Assembly: GCA_013396755.1 (NCBI GenBank)
Contig: VWZF01002394.1
Span: forward strand, 62,001 to 126,000
Reading direction: 5' to 3'
Source: Sclerurus mexicanus
Lineage: Eukaryota; Chordata; Aves; Passeriformes; Furnariidae
Length of the DNA stretch: 64,000 nt
Below the pieces are notes generated by a model that did no database searches, was not told where the DNA came from, and saw nothing but the letters and a program-made list of their open reading frames with translations. The translations under genes and the position numbers were made by a program. Each line of letters starts with the position of its first letter. The first letter of the stretch is position 1. Below are positions 28,701-44,100 of this stretch, piece after piece.

Positions 28701-30016
28701 GCAAACCTCAACTAAAATTCTACACCACAAAGATCAGTACTACAAAATGTGCAGATGCAAAATGTTCAAGTGTTTTACTGAAGTGATTTTTGTCATAACT
28801 TGTCATTTTGCTGTACTTTTCTACCATTCCTGAATTTGTGTGAAAGCTCAAAATTTTAATTACCCAATAGCTTGCAACGTATTAAGAGCAACATATTGCA
28901 GTCACTGAACATGTCTACCTCCCGTCCAAGGCCTTCTCTCCAGGGGGCTGGCAGTCAATCTCTCACTGACAGTGAAAACAAGAAATAGAACACACTGTTC
29001 AACACACCTCTCTCTACACATGGTAAGAGGTCATGTCAAATAGAAATATCAAATGTCTCAATCACTTAAATAACTAATTGTTGCAGGTGCATGAAGGAAT
29101 TTAAAGATAGGAGACACGAAAGGATGCCTAACCATTCCGAGAAGTTCTAAACCACGAGATCCCTCTTACTACAGTAGCCCCAAAATTACAATGAGGATGA
29201 TTAAATTCTTTCAAGTTCACTCAGTAAACAGTAATTCTTCCCATCTACTAAGGCAGAAATCCTCAATAAACACAGCCAGGCTAGCATCTACAATTCAAGT
29301 CAAGTGAATTTCCTTCCAGCACCCACAACAAAAAACCTCACTGGTATGAAATAATACCATGTCTGTGTGGTTTCTCCAAGATAAGATGCAGCAACTCAGC
29401 TATACAAAACACAGAGGAACTGGTAGAACTTGAAATCTCTGCAGGTAAAGACCATGCACAATAAAGCTGGCATTCATTCAAGGCACCAGAAGATGAGGTG
29501 ATCAGCACTATTACTACACCACAGCCCACAAGCAAGATTTCAGTTTGTTTCTTTTCAGAAACACTATCTTGACAAAAATCATTGACTACTCAGCTTCTTT
29601 ATCTCAAGGCTCAAGACATGCCAAATTATTGTAGTTCAACAAACACATAGGCCAGTGTAACCAGCACTGCCTGTAATTTGCAAACTCTGTTTCAGACAGG
29701 CCCTTCCCCCAAATCCTGTACATGCCAGACAATCAGCTAGAAGCAAATCCTTCATTTCCATCAATAATATTCCCCTGACCAGTCCTGAATAGCCTCGATA
29801 GCAAATTAGCATTTCTATGGGCCGAGACCAATTTAGTCAATCTCATTGCATCCTTGCAGATTTTCTTTTCCTTGAAAGTTGCTTTTCATTCTGTTGATTA
29901 ACTGTAAAAAAAAAGGTCTCAATTTTTTTAATCATTATCTCTTTCGGGGAAGGTAGATGGAGAAAAGCTTCTCCATTAAGGGGAGAAGTTTATTCCCAAG
30001 GAGAGTTTAATGGACA

Positions 30017-30049
30017 TGTATACATCATATATACACACACATATATATC
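30017..30049. repeat. TA/CA microsatellite
   Basis: A short alternating AT and AC tract in ABI1 intron 1. Confidence 0.55.
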
Positions 30050-30289
30050 TGAGCTTTAAACAGTAACTAGCTTAAAAAAAAAATCAACATAGGAATTTCA
30101 TTTTAATCCAGGCTACAAACAATATAGGAAGAAACGAATCTATCCAATAGGAATGCGATTTTCAGAGCAATGCAGACTCTGACAGATGGAGCCTGAGAAG
30201 GTACATGCCAGCTGCTCCACTAGTAGCATTTTCTGCCCAATGCAGCAAACAGTGTTCATGTTGGCTCTGGACTAAACCACTCCACTTTT

Positions 30290-30306
30290 AAAAAAAAAAA
30301 AAAAAA
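30290..30306. repeat. Poly-A tract
   Basis: Seventeen consecutive A on the plus strand. The sequence upstream shows no recognisable SINE or processed gene, so it is listed only as simple sequence. Confidence 0.6.
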
Positions 30307-30805
30307 CAAACCGAAATTTGCATATATATTGCCGAAAACACAATTTTCAGTTCTTCTGCCAAATCAAATAAAGGAGTTGTCATAGCAAACATATATGTTG
30401 GCACAATACATTGCTACTGCCTGTTGTTATAGTCTGTGCATACAACCATACTGGCATGCCACAATGAACTCAAATGACAGAAGCAGACATGTCTATGTGC
30501 CATTTTCACACAACCCTTGTAAACACAATTAGTAAAGCTTCAAGACTGCATACATAGCAAACATAAGAAATTTGGTCCAAGTCTTACTTTCTGTGTTTTA
30601 CATGATTTAGACAACACAAGCTCCAGGACAGGAACCACATATTCCATTCCTGGAAAGCACTGCATAATATTAGGACACACAGTTGCTTCAAATCCACACC
30701 TTTAATTTTCTTGCAATGTCTGATTTGCCTCATGGCATCAAACATAAATTTCTTCACAGTGGACATGAAGCAGGCTCTGACATCAGGGATACCAGCCAGA
30801 GCTCA

Positions 30806-30968
30806 AAAGTGGTGGAGTCACCATCCCTGGAGGTATTTAAAAGGCATGTAGATGTGGCACTCAGGGACATGGTTTAGTGAGGGAGTTGAAACTGCTGGGT
30901 AAATGGCTGGACTTGATGACCTTAAAGGTTTTCTTCAACCTAAACAGTTCTGTGAGTCTGTGATTCTA
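30806..30968 (+). mobile_element. CR1 LINE, 3' terminal fragment
   Basis: The frame near 30806-30877 reads VVESPSLEVFKRHVDVALRDMV, the typical C-terminus of CR1 ORF2. It is followed by the CR1 3' UTR (GGACTTGATGACCTTAAAGG near 30909) and a tail of the TGATTCTA type at 30961-30968. It is strongly 5' truncated and inactive. Confidence 0.88.
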
Positions 30969-31922
30969 ATGCCACCCTCAGACTGTCAGACACAAAAAGG
31001 AATTGGCACTTCCATAGCAGTCTTCCTCCTTCAACACTAAGAAAGCCACCCAAGGCTTTGGAGCGTATGATTATTTTGGCACACTAGACAGCAGATAACA
31101 GAATGTAAGTTCTCTAATTCCCTATTTGTTTCTTTATACACTGTCTCTCAAATATTGATCTTTCGTTTTCTGTCTGTAATACGGCTTGAAATTAAGATGA
31201 CTTTCTGTTTACTCTCTTAAGTGACAGCACCCACACACAAATTTTAGTTCATCTAGCAAGACATGCTCCCTGGTAAATCAGAGACTTTTTTTTTTGTGTG
31301 TGTGGGAATAGGAAAGAGACACTTTAGCATTTATTAGTTACCTTAATATCCTCCTTGTAATACAGTGGCAGCAACACAGAACCAAACTCGAGTTTCTCTA
31401 AGTGGAGAGAAAAATCGAAACTGGGTAATTTTCATGTCATGCAAGCCTTTGAATCAAGACAGCTCAGAATAACTCATTTTGGAGCAAAGCCTTTCAGCTC
31501 ATACTATGTGAAAAAGTTTATTTTCATTATGTTGATAACAATGGTTCCTTCTATGGATTTTGTTTACCTCCTCAGTTTGTTCTCAAGGACTCATGAGTGC
31601 TCACACCTAAGTTTTTTATTTCTGTTTTGACAAATCAAACTGAAGGTCTAAGCCCAGAATACTCTTAACAAATCTGTATCTGAAGACAAGCAACATGCTA
31701 CAGTTTGATAACCTTTCATAAGCCAGCTTCCAAGATTCCTTTTTTCTTCTCAAATCATCACTCTAGTCCTCCCTACCCTCTAGGCAGGCCTGAAATCATA
31801 TCAGACAGCAATGAGCAAGCAAGGTTAAGACAACAAGATTTAGCATAAAGGATGAAATTACAACGTCATCTCAGCATGTCCTGGTATCACAGATTATCAC
31901 CACAGATGTTCTAATATTTAAA

Positions 31923-32171
31923 GGGTGGCTACAAAGAAGATGGAGACTTCAATTTTACAAGTTACTTCTGAGGAGATTCTGATTAGACACAACAGGAAAA
32001 TTTTTCACAATGAGAACAACCAGTCAGTCATCGGAATAATCTCCTCAGGGAAGTGGTGGATTCCCCAACATCGGACACCTTTAACGTTCAAAGACAGGGT
32101 GCTGGGCCAAGAAAGGTTGGACTAGAAGGTCCTTAAAGTCCCCTTACAACCTGGTATTTTATGATTCTATG
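31923..32171 (+). mobile_element. CR1 LINE, 3' terminal fragment
   Basis: A second 3' CR1 remnant on the plus strand, about 1 kb from the first. Decayed ORF2 C-terminal sequence (a block corresponding to the SGKWW...P motif near 32050) leads into GGTTGGACTAGAAGGTCCTT near 32114. It ends in ATGATTCTATG at 32161-32171. It differs from the 30.8-kb copy throughout, so they are separate insertions rather than a duplication. Confidence 0.87.
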
Positions 32172-35100
32172 TCAACAGTGCTCCGAATACATACAATGAA
32201 AAACAGCCACACACCAAAGGTCAGCATCTGCAAAAGGGTTCGTCCAAAAGCAAGCAAGCTCAAAGCTACACCCTCCACTGCAACAGATGTCAGAGATGTG
32301 ACAGGACAGCCAACCAGAGAGGGAATTGCAGAAAGAGAGCACAGAATGTCCATCTCCAGAAGAATCTCAAGACACTAAAATGCAGAGCAAAGAGTTACAC
32401 AGGTCTTCTGACATCTAGCAAATGTCTAGACTGCAAGCGTTCCTAATTCAGGAAGAATTCTCCTGTTCAATAAAGTCACTTTCAACACGCAGCTGTTGCC
32501 CAGATTTTACAGTTCAGGCAGTTCCCAAACATAACAGTATTCTTAAAGAAGAAAACAATGGCCATTACAGGGTCAACTTCTCATACTTTGTAGCACCACA
32601 CTGCTGACTAGTTAGATGAATATACTCACTCCAGCAGGAAACCATCACACATTTCACAATGCTGGTGCAACATATTTAAGATCAGAAACCAGTGGATCCC
32701 CCCAGTTTTGCAGTAACTTGTTTCCCAGCACAAGACATAATCTCACGTAGCACACAAGCTATACAGTGATCTTATGGTAATAAAGCAATGGACTGCAATA
32801 CAAGGAGCAATTGTTTTTACAAGAACTTGCATTTAAGTGGAGAAAATCAGCCCAGTTTCTGTTTCTATCTGATCCCATAAGCAGCTGCTAATATTGCTCA
32901 GACTTTTATATACTCCTGAACCTGACTACAATTTTTATCTGATAGCGGCTGTAAGCACACTACATTCAGCTTATTTTTTGAATAGTTACTTTTTATTATG
33001 TTAAAATTTGATCTTATGGTTAATAACAACATTCCAAAACCTTATATGCAGAAGCTCATTTGAGTACTGGGTGATTTCAATTGCAAAAAGTAGGAATTTA
33101 GCTCCTCTAAAAACCACACACAGCAGAATAAACAGATGGCTCAGGAGAATGAAGAGACGGAGAGAAAGAATGGTGCATCGATAATACCTGTTTCTTCCCC
33201 TCCCCCAAAAAAACTCTAGAAGAGTAGATTACCATAACATCATAGTATTTTTAAATCATTTAGTTCTGGTTATCTCGACATCCAGCAACCAGTAAAACCT
33301 AACTCACAGAAACCAACAGAAGAAAGAAAGTTCTTCAATAGGAAACAGAGATCAAGTTCAGGAATGAGGGAATTGCTTTGTTTTCATTGTCTAAATAAAG
33401 TCCTTGGTGAGACAAGTGCCATGGTGTTAGTACAGCAGTACTTCAAGTGAGTACCTTTTCCTACAAATAAAGCTGCAATGCCTCTGGCAGACACAATTAA
33501 ACGAAGTTTTCTAATCAGTGTTGAAGTTCCACTGGTGTTTTTTAGAATGCCCTTTCACATGATTTTAAAGACTGCTTCACCTTCATGTACAGTGTAGAGG
33601 AGGGCAGATTTAGGTAAATGCAGGAGGTGCAAAGAGTCATACAGATAACAGCAGAGCTTGCAATTCCCTGCAACCAGATGCATAAGAATAGTTCTATCCA
33701 CATCACTCCCTGCCTCCCCCGCCACTAGTAAAACACCTGAACTATTCCAGTTCAGCACTTGTCACAGAGCCACCAGGACACTTCGCTATCTCGTCTGTGA
33801 TCAGCCTGACAGATGAGTGGCCTTTTTACAGCCACAGAGGAGCTGCATTCAGAGAAGCAGTCCTTCCACAAAAGGAACACATCAGCCACATTTGTGTACC
33901 CACCCATACCCACACTGTCTCCACATCCGCACACTCAGGAGGAAGCTGGGTTAAAACACAGGGGAGGCCAAGGGAGGACACTTACAACCATGGAGCAGCA
34001 TGTGGGACAGGGGATCTGTCACAGCCAACTGCTTCAAAGCTTGGGATGGCCTCTCTACACTGCAAGAGGCAGAAGTAGTAGTCCAAGCAAATTTTAAGCC
34101 CATTAAGATTCCTGCTATTATGTGAGCATCCGCAAGCAAGCTCAAGACTGGAACAATTACATTTCATAAGCTCTGTTGAAAACTCTTTAATTTAAAACAG
34201 TAAAAAGTGGCTGTGTCAGTAAAAAATAATTTAAAAAAGCGCTATATCCTAAAAACATGCTCTCAGTTTTACCAAAGAATACACAATATTTACATGTAAA
34301 TTAACTCCTGCATGAACAGGGGGTAGAAATGACAAAACTTTTTATACAAAACCAGCCTAAACACAAGACACGTTCAAAGCAAAACTCGAGGTTGGTCTTT
34401 TTACCATCTGTCTTCCTAACCAGCTCTTAGGTTAGGATGCTGCTTTTCACCTTTCTGCCTTGTTATTTTTCAAAGGAAATTGAAAAGCAAAAAACCCAAA
34501 CAAACCAACACCAAATATAGTTTCAGTTCAACAACTACAGAAATTAATTCTGCTAGTCAAAAAAGAAGAATTTTCTTATCATCAAGGATGGCCACATTTT
34601 TGCACACATCCTACTTAATGATGATGCATTTTTCTTAACTTTAACAGTGGTTGTTTGCATTTTAGTCGTTTTCCGAAGAGGCAAGAAGCTTAAATGAGCA
34701 TCTTTGCTCATTATTTATGTTCTCCATTTGCATAACTCCTTCACAACTGCTCCATTAAACACCTCTTCCCCTCCAAGGCCAATTTTAAAAAGCCTCCTGC
34801 TTTATGAGACTGACAAGTATGACTCACAGTATTCCCCACGTTCATTCCCCCAGGCACCGTGGGATGTTATTCAGCCAGTAAGTACCTGTTCCAGTTCATA
34901 CTCCCCCACTCACACTGCTGCTGCAGTAACCCCTTACAGCTAACTGAAAAAAAAAGTAAACGTGCCTCTCTAGCTCTCTACTGCAGGTAGGAAACAAATA
35001 GTAAAAGTATTAGTTTTTAATGTTATCCTTCTCAGCCCTAGTTAGCAAGAGAGAGTAGCTGAACACAGTGAAGGAGGGTTACACACTCTCTCCCCCACTC

Positions 35101-38100
35101 CTTCTGTGCTTTTACTCCTACCAGGAACTTGGGAGTTTCTCAAGACCCTCACATTGCTCTCCAGTCATCCTTCAACCCATTTCCATTTTCTGACAGCAAG
35201 ACAGAGAGTTATTCAACATAGATCATTCTGTATCTATTCTTAAGCCCCTTCCCTGTCCAAGGAAGACACTCAAATCCCCCACACATCCCACATTCAGGAC
35301 CAAAACCAGCAACACTTCTCCCCTCCAACAGGTACTGTATCCCTGCATACTTGGTTTGTATCCGCAGTAAATGACCCCTCATAATTACAAAAATACCTCT
35401 CAGTCTCCAAACAGCCAGTATTCATTCACTGCAGAGTACTGACAGGAGCTGATTTTACAGTCCTTGTTCCTCGACAGTAGGTTTTCAAAGAGGGAATGCG
35501 TGCTAGAAAGCTTTCCATTGGCTGTTATCTACTGGTTAAAGGACAGACTGCTAAAGAGGAATGAAACGCACATCTAGAAACATCTAGAAATCAAGACTTC
35601 TTTCAAAGTAAGCAGCACTGTATGAGCCCATGCTTCAATTAAATCTATGGCAACAACAATTTTCTCTAACATTCAAAGCTAGAGACACCTTAGAAATTAG
35701 ATTAAAAATCTGTTGCCAATTAAGACAAATCTCAGGACCACTGCGGCAACCAGATCATTTCAGTGCTGGGAGAACATATGGTATGCTGCAGCAGGAAACA
35801 CACCCACAGTATTTGAAGAGAGCCCTTGCAGAGCCAAGCACTTCCAAACCAGACACACATTTTATCTAAAGCAGCTAAAGCCAGGAGTCTGCATCATAGA
35901 AGCAATAGCTCCTCCCAGAGATTTAGAAATACTGTGAGTCAGCCAGCAAATCAAAAGCCGGACAATCCCCAGCCAGGTCTCCAAAGATCTTGCAAACCTA
36001 AGTGCACTGATCCATCATATCTCTCCTTGCTAGTCTGATACTCTTTGGACCTTGACTAAAACATCATCCAGGCCACCTGCCATGAGGCTTCTCAGTGGAG
36101 GCTATAATCATATTTTATAAAAACCTTTCAGGATCCGGTCCAGTTCTACTTTGGTGACACATACCTGTGTCTTAACATGTATGTTAAGAGAATATCATTC
36201 CTCCTGAAACATTCACTTTCCCTCCCTGTTAAGAGAGCCAAAGACTATCAAGTAATGAAGTTTTATTAAGCCCTTTTCACTCCTTAGTCTCAGAGCAACA
36301 AAAGGACCAGCCACCTGAAGACGACAAGATTCTTATAAATGAAAGGCCTGGCTGCATATATCAGAGGCCTCTTAAAGAGTTTTACTAGTAGGGAGAATCA
36401 TGTCAGTCCCATTCCACATCACTTCTTCCCAGCTGCCTTTCATTTCCTCTGTATTCTGCTCATCCTGGCTTCCTCAGGTAGTTACAGACCACTACAGAGC
36501 CAAGGCTTTAGTCTCAACTCTCTGCCAATAAAGATAATCTAAAAAAGAAATGCATATAAATGTCTCCAGTAGCAGGAGGTTTCAAATTATTCAAACTCAT
36601 GCTAGTAGAAGCTGTTTGTCTGAAAGGCACCACAAAAAACAGCTGCATAATTTAAGCTGCAAGGCAGTAAAAAACTCAGTGAAATAATAAAAAGGTATTA
36701 ATAAAAAGAAATAGGTAGGGGAAAATAGGTTTTCAGAGATCTGAAATGAGACAGTCAAAATGGAGAAAGGATATGACAGTTTCAGAGGCAGGAGCTGTGA
36801 TGAGAGCACTCTTGCGTCAACGGCAGCAGAAGCAAAAGTCCACAGTGTTTGGCAGCAGGAGAAGAGAAAGTGAGACAACAGGTCTAACAAGTGATCTGCA
36901 GCAAGCAGAGAGGAGACTTGAGCTGTGAAACAGAAATCAGCAAATTCACATTAAGATCACAGGCTAGGAAAAGCACTTAGAGAAGTGTCACTAGTAATAT
37001 TTAGTGACATAAGAGCGACTAACATTACTAGCTACATGAATGTGAAAAGGCAAGCCATGGCATGGCATTCTGCAGCTACTTAGATGTTCATGCATTAATC
37101 TGATGCACCTGCCTGGACACCTTGTTCTTCTCTTGTCTGTTTGTTCTGTGTAGACATTTTCTTATCACAGGCTCCAGAAAACAGAATTATTGTATGGGAA
37201 CCACAACTCAAGTATTAACTTGCAGCACACCTGCTACAATAAAGTCAAATAACATGCTCAGCTGACAATGATTGCCACAGGACAAATACGGGTTGGTGGA
37301 TTTGCTGACCTGAAAGTATAACAAGGAGATCAGAAAATGAAAGTAAAGATGTCATCTGGTGAAAGATTAGCTGGGGGAAAAAAAGCCAGCAAAAAACTCC
37401 ACTCTTCCCTGATATAGCTTAGAAAAACTATCATCATGCGAAACACTGGTGTGAAAGTAGCCAGCAGTCTACACTTCAATTTTTTTCCAATGATTGTTAT
37501 GCTTCAAGTGGTAAGCAAACAATGTTTTTTTTCTTGAACTATTTATAACCTTAAGACCACCCAGGAAGAACATTAAATTCAACTCTAAGGATGTCAAACC
37601 AACATTTGTTTTAGCAAGACTCATCTGGGCGAGTTCTGAGAGGCCTTCCTGCTTTCTTAACAAAAGCAGGAACAGAATCACATTTTAGTCCTTTTTGTCT
37701 TTGAGGTTACAATAAAATCATGACAGTGATGCAGACCCTCTTCTCCATGAGTTCTTTAACTCTACATCACCACAGTATCAGAGCTTTCTCACACATGGAG
37801 CAGAGTGCTTCCATTTTTAAATTCTGCCGTATAAAGAATACACAGAATTGATTACTTTGGGCTCTTCAGAGGGGAGAAAGAAGAAAGAGGGAGGGATGAC
37901 GTTATCAATCACAAGTATACCTGCTATTTTAAGGAACACAAGATGTATTTCTTTGCAGAAGAGACAATCTTTACTGTTCTTTTAGAATACTCTATGATGT
38001 CAGAAGATACAGTACAGCAAACATCACCTGTGGAGGTTATGAAGAGACTTTATCATAGGAGAGGCCCAATCCAAGGGAAGTTTGATTTTCAGATACTTTT

Positions 38101-41100
38101 CTAGTCTGCCAAACCCAGCACTTACTAAAGATATTTGATTTGGAATCTTCAACAAGAATATTATTAAAGTCACCTTATAAGCAGTCAATCTTTTTCAGAG
38201 TTAAACTAACTCGCTTTGTCAGTTTAACACCAATTTCACCTCACCTTAACACAGACTGCTGATTTTTACAAGTTGTACCTGAAAATTCTACACCCATGTT
38301 TCACTCCAAGGTGAAATTCTCATGTAGGGTTCCCCACCTCTCTTTTTCTTCTACAGTATGAGTATCATAATAACAAACATATGCTCTGCAAAGCATGTGT
38401 GGCTCCTGCTAACAGCATTAAGGGCTTGCATAAATAATGAGCAACAGTATTTGCATAGTCTCAAGCAAAGGTGGCATCTACGCTCTTATTAATTAACCCA
38501 AGGAAAATAACAAATTCCCTCTAATATCAAGAGGAGGAGTTTAGAGTTCTGCTTTCATCTGCTGTACAATGAATTGATTCCTCAAAGAGCCCACCTGTTA
38601 GAAATGTTCTCTCTTCTATTTCAATGCCTGGCACTAAGCCTACGAAACACTCGCCTGAGCACCTCCAGCGCAATCAGAAGGACATGCCGACAGGCTGGAG
38701 GTAAAGGAGGAAAGGCACCTGCAGGTACCACCTTGCTCATGGAGCTCTGTTCAGGAGCACATCGTGACTTAATATCCACAGCACCCTGGTCTTGGACCTT
38801 AAGGGCTCTGTGTAAAGCTGCAAAGGGCTGTTTCTGCAATCCACAGGAGACATCAAGTCTCTGCAGCAGCTGCCTCACCAGGAAGGTCAGGAAAAGGGAG
38901 GAACCACACTGAGGCACAGTATCTACTACTACAAATTCAGCATTTACTTTACTTTGGGGTGGAGGGAAGGGAGGATCCCTACGACCAAGCCCACCTGCCT
39001 CTGTCACCAGTGCTCAGATGTGGGATGGGGTGGAAGGAATAGCATCAGAGGAAGACCGCTCCAGGCAACACAAATACTGAAGAGAGCAAGAATACCTGAG
39101 TAATTATGAACAAGCCTGGACACTGAGTAACTGACGGCCCACAAGTAATTTCCTACCACGCAACAACAAGTAAAAACCACACTGCCTTTTTAGACACCAA
39201 ATCACTAAACAAGGACTGAACACAGGCACAGAAGAGAGCAAGATACCCTCTTACCCTCGAGAATGTCTTGCTATACCAGAAGTGACACTTTGTCCACACA
39301 GTTGCCACCCACTGTTCTGTAGATAAGCAAGACTTCAGTCATTAGAAATGTCGAACACAGACTGCTTTCACTAATGAGAAATAGAGCAGCATCTTCTAGT
39401 GCCTCTGCCAAGACCCACCAACACGCAGACAAATGTGAGCATTATGTAACTCCAGAAGTTCACAAAGCCAAAAATTAGAATCTCAAGGTTCTTATGAGAG
39501 GAGATACATAAAATTCTTAAAAAGTAATTGCTGCTACTGAGTTCAGTGATGGTTTCAGGTGCATATTTTCCCAAGGGATTCATTGCACTGCCTCTGTGGA
39601 CGCTGTCTCTGTTTCTGTGGAGATGCTCTTTTTGTTGTGCTGTAGTATAAGAGGCAATTTAGAGAGGGGTGGGGTGGCATAGGGAACCCTTGTGAATAGC
39701 ACTGAGAGTCCACACAATCAGGTTCCATTCCCAACTCTGACAGCATGTCCCTACATGACCTTCCACAAGTCAGTTATAAATTCCATGACTCCATGGCATT
39801 TATGCTTCTGTAAAATGAAGGCAGTTCAAAATGCTAAACAAAGATATTTGAAGTTGTATCGGTTCTTTTGTTTCAGAGTTAGGGTTTTGAGGATTTTTTC
39901 TGTTAAACTTTGATCAGATTGTAACAGGAACTTTGCCTTCAGAGGTACAACACTTCCTACTTGTACTCAGCCTGTTCCTGTACTCCTACCTTCATTACAA
40001 TGGGATCCACTTTACAAGACCTTCCCAAGGCCCATCTATATTCTCTTTACCATAACAGCTACTTACTGCAACAACTCTCAGAGAATCAGATGGAAGGAAG
40101 TATTAGACTGTTGCCCCTCTTATTCATGATTCTTTCTTCCGTCCAACAGTTCCACAGGGCTGGGCACACCAAGTGCAGCACAGGGAACAAGGATCACACT
40201 TAACATACACTGACCACAGACAACCTTCAAGCTTCTTCCTTTCAACACAAACACAAACAGAAGGGAGTGGACAGTGTTTTCCTTGTAGAAGAAAAAATAC
40301 ACACCTGTAAAAGCTTATCCCAATCCCCTTTACTCTGCCTGATTAAGGTAGCACAGTGCTGACACAACGATCTGCTGAAATACTAATGAAAAATGGAACA
40401 GGAATAGCAGCCAACATGTTGCTGGCCTCTTAAACCAAAGGCACCAAAAATAATGGAAACATTTCAAATTTGGAAAAGCTCCTCTCGTATCATCTACCTC
40501 TTTTGGACACAAACCGGACATACAACATTCTACATCCATTTCCTGTATATGCAAGGTAATCACTTGCTGATTCAGTGAAGTTGCACTATTGTCTTACTGC
40601 TCTTTTAGAGCTAAATATAAAGTTGCATTTTCTAAAATACAGACAACACGCTTGTATGGGCACAGAAAAGGTACAAGCGTAACCCACCAACCTGTACCTC
40701 TGTTATTATTTTTAGAAAAAAAAACACACAGCCCAGCCAGTGCCTTTTACACTGCTGGCAACCGTGTACTTAAACTACCTTAAAAAAGAACAGTGTTTGA
40801 AAGTATAGCCTAACACCTTTTCTTAAAGAGTATTATTTAAACCTACAAAATATAGTGGATAACATATCCATATTTTACCTCACTGCTCTCAAGTTCTCTA
40901 ATTTTGAACTGTATTTGGTGCTATAGAAAGTAAACTAGCTTAATTTGCTTTTTTTGTAAAATGTTCCAAATTTAGCAATGAAACTGGGGGAAGAAAAAAC
41001 AAAATCACTGTATTTACTCTCAATACAAACTAATTAGCCTATCAACATAAAAGCATGCAAGTTCTCACAACACATAAAGGATTTGTATTAGTGACAATTT

Positions 41101-44100
41101 AAGAAGTTCATCCTTTTAGAGCAGGTCATTTCCTGAATTAGACATTCTGAGTGAACTTCTTTGTACTGAACTGAGCTAAGCCACTTTCCACGTACCAGGC
41201 AATGAAATTGAGTGTCAGACCAGTTACCAACACTTAAAGAAAAGCCACAGAAAAAGGAAAGTGATTTCTTTTCCAAGACATACTATCTACTATATACGAA
41301 GTATAGGACATTCAGTTTTTCAAACAAAGAATTCCTCTATGCCTCTTGAAAGATAACATAAGTTATTTATGAAACTTCTTGTATGCAACACTTCTGCTCA
41401 ACCCCACACATTTGTTTTTCTACCAACTGGAAAGATACTTTAAAATTCTGCACTACCAGTCAAACTGAAATCTGGCCCTGCTTTTGTCCATTTTACCCAG
41501 AATAGCTTGTTAATTCACCGTTCAGTTTCCACATACCAGTCAGAAGCTACAGAAGGAAATAACATGACAACAAAAAAAACACACATTTAGGCAACACAGC
41601 ACTTACTTCCTTAAAAGGTCTTTCACTCCATTTATTTTTCTAAAGCTGCTACATCTACCCACTTGAGACCATCAAGATCAGAATTTACACAATTAGTGTA
41701 AGCTCTTCACTTAAAGGTTCTCACAGTCATATGAAACTTATATGAGCTTAAAAACTAAAATTACAAACGGTTCTTTACAAGTGGTCTAGAAGCAAAGAGA
41801 CTGACAAAAATGACACATCTGCATGTGCATAAGCAAGGCTATAAGAAATATCTGATTCAGACAGTAGAAGAGAGTTGCAAGCAGCATTTTATAGCACAGA
41901 GAGGTGTCTCTGGGCTACACCAGTAGACTGAATTTATTCAAAAGGAAGTCATCGGTGCAGTAACACTGCAGAAGCTGGTTGCCTGTATCATTCTAATGCT
42001 TCACAAGATAGTTATTGTAAATAAGTTTGTTAAGATACAAAAATAATTCAATACAGCCAGAAAGCTGACTGGAGAATCTTTATGGAAGTTAATATTTTTC
42101 AGCTACTTGTAACTAGAACTGTAAGTGCTTTAACTCCTTGTTATTTCTGTAATAGGACTGATCTAGTTCATTCAGACTAGGATACTGATGTAACTCCTCG
42201 CTAGTATCTTCAACTTTATGCCACAGATTTTAAGATAACCTTTCAGTTGCAAATGCACTAAAAAGGACTAGTCCAAGAAAATATCTGCAGGCAAAAGGAT
42301 TTGGGGAAGGCATTCGCTACTGGATTTGCATTTTGAAAATATTAAATATAGTAAATTTTTTAAGGAAAAAGTACTTCAGGGGACAAAATTGCTTCCAGTT
42401 AAAGATTCAAGGTTCAAAACTTTCTGTTAAAACTTAAGTCTCTGACCTAAAAGAAAACAGGAATCTAATTTTCTATCTGATTGTTACTGAAGTTTCCAAC
42501 CAGAAACATCACAGATTTTAAATCTTGTCACAGATCAAATATACTAATGTACTTAAAAGGCCTTTTGCCTTCTATTCAAAGGCAAAATCACCATCTAAAA
42601 CATCACAGCTTACTTCACTTACTACTTCTACATTTGGTTTCCTTTCCCTTTTTTTCCCCCACCCTCTCTCCCATCCCCCCCAAGACTGCCACCATACTGT
42701 CCTTTCCTTCTGGCACTGCAAGTCTTCTTTAGATACTTACTTGCTCTGCTTCTCCTGAATTGCTTTCCCTTCCTAATAGATAAACTTTCTAGACAACCAA
42801 AATATACATGATTTGGATAGCAAACTGTTACTGGCTAGCATTCTGATACAGGCAAAATGCACCTTAGGAAGAAACTATTTCCTGCTTTTCCAAGAACAGT
42901 AGTTTTTAACTTGAGAGTCGCAAATGCTATAATCTTTCCTAAATTCTTCAGTAAAAGGATGCTTACTCTCCATAGAGCTATTCACCATTTGGGAGCAAAG
43001 TTCCACCCAGGGGAGTTTTGCCCCCATTCCTCCCTAATTTATTTTTTTTTCTTTTTGAGGAATCCTAAAGACAAACTTTCTACAAAAAAATCAGCATGAC
43101 TGAAATTTTAACAGAGATATTTTCAGATTAAGGAAAAGAGATAAAACAAAAATCCTGTATTTTCAAATAAAAAAACACAACTATAACTTGAATACAGCAA
43201 TATTGGGGGTGGGAAATTACTTTCCTGCTTAAGTCAGCAAAGAATATAAACCATATGACTGAGAACATCATTCTGTCTGCTATTACATTTACTATAAATT
43301 GTTAGTGCCAGCACTCAGAATAGTCAGACAAACCTGTTCCACCTTAATGGCACAATGCAGAGTGGGTGACAGAACACAAGAATTTTTCCTACTACAGAGC
43401 ACGTTGCCTTTCCCACAGGAAAAAGAGAAAACTCTCCAAATTCCAAGATATTCCAAGAAGCTGAACTGAATCAGCTAAATGCTACTAAATAAGATAAATT
43501 ATGGAGCCACTTGTGAAGTATTTTAACATTTATTTCATTGCCAAGTTCTTTGTTTTGGCCTGTCTTTTTCATATAATGCTCAATTACATTAAACACATAC
43601 ATTTTGTATTATGTGCGTGTTAAGCCTCTTCCTCTCCTTTTCTCCCCTGCCATCCCACAGCACACACACTCCCACGTCTCATAACCCAGTGCCCTGTGTC
43701 ATATTGCCTAATCCGGCAGTGGCCCTACCACAGGCACTGGCAGCATAATCTGTTCAGTAGTCCAACTGGACAGCAGATGGCTTTGCATCAAGTGCTGATT
43801 AAAAAACCCACCTCTGTCAAACACGAGAAAAAAAATAATGTAATTTTATCAATATGTTTACCGGGTTTATTGAGTAAATATACAGCACGTGTAAAATACA
43901 AGAGAGGTATGCATTTTCCAAAGCTACCGCACAGCTCTTCATTAGGAATTTTAGAATTCCAGCTTCCTTTGAAAAGGGGTAAACACAGCTGTACACAGAT
44001 AAAACAGACCACACCAATCCCACATCCAGATGACCTTGATACTTGAGGTGAGAATGAGCTACCAACCAACGAAAAAAAAAAAAAGGAAAACGAAAAGCCA

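Noticed and set aside
30290..30306. Poly-A as the tail of a processed pseudogene
   Set aside because: No gene-like or SINE-like sequence precedes it and no flanking duplication was seen.
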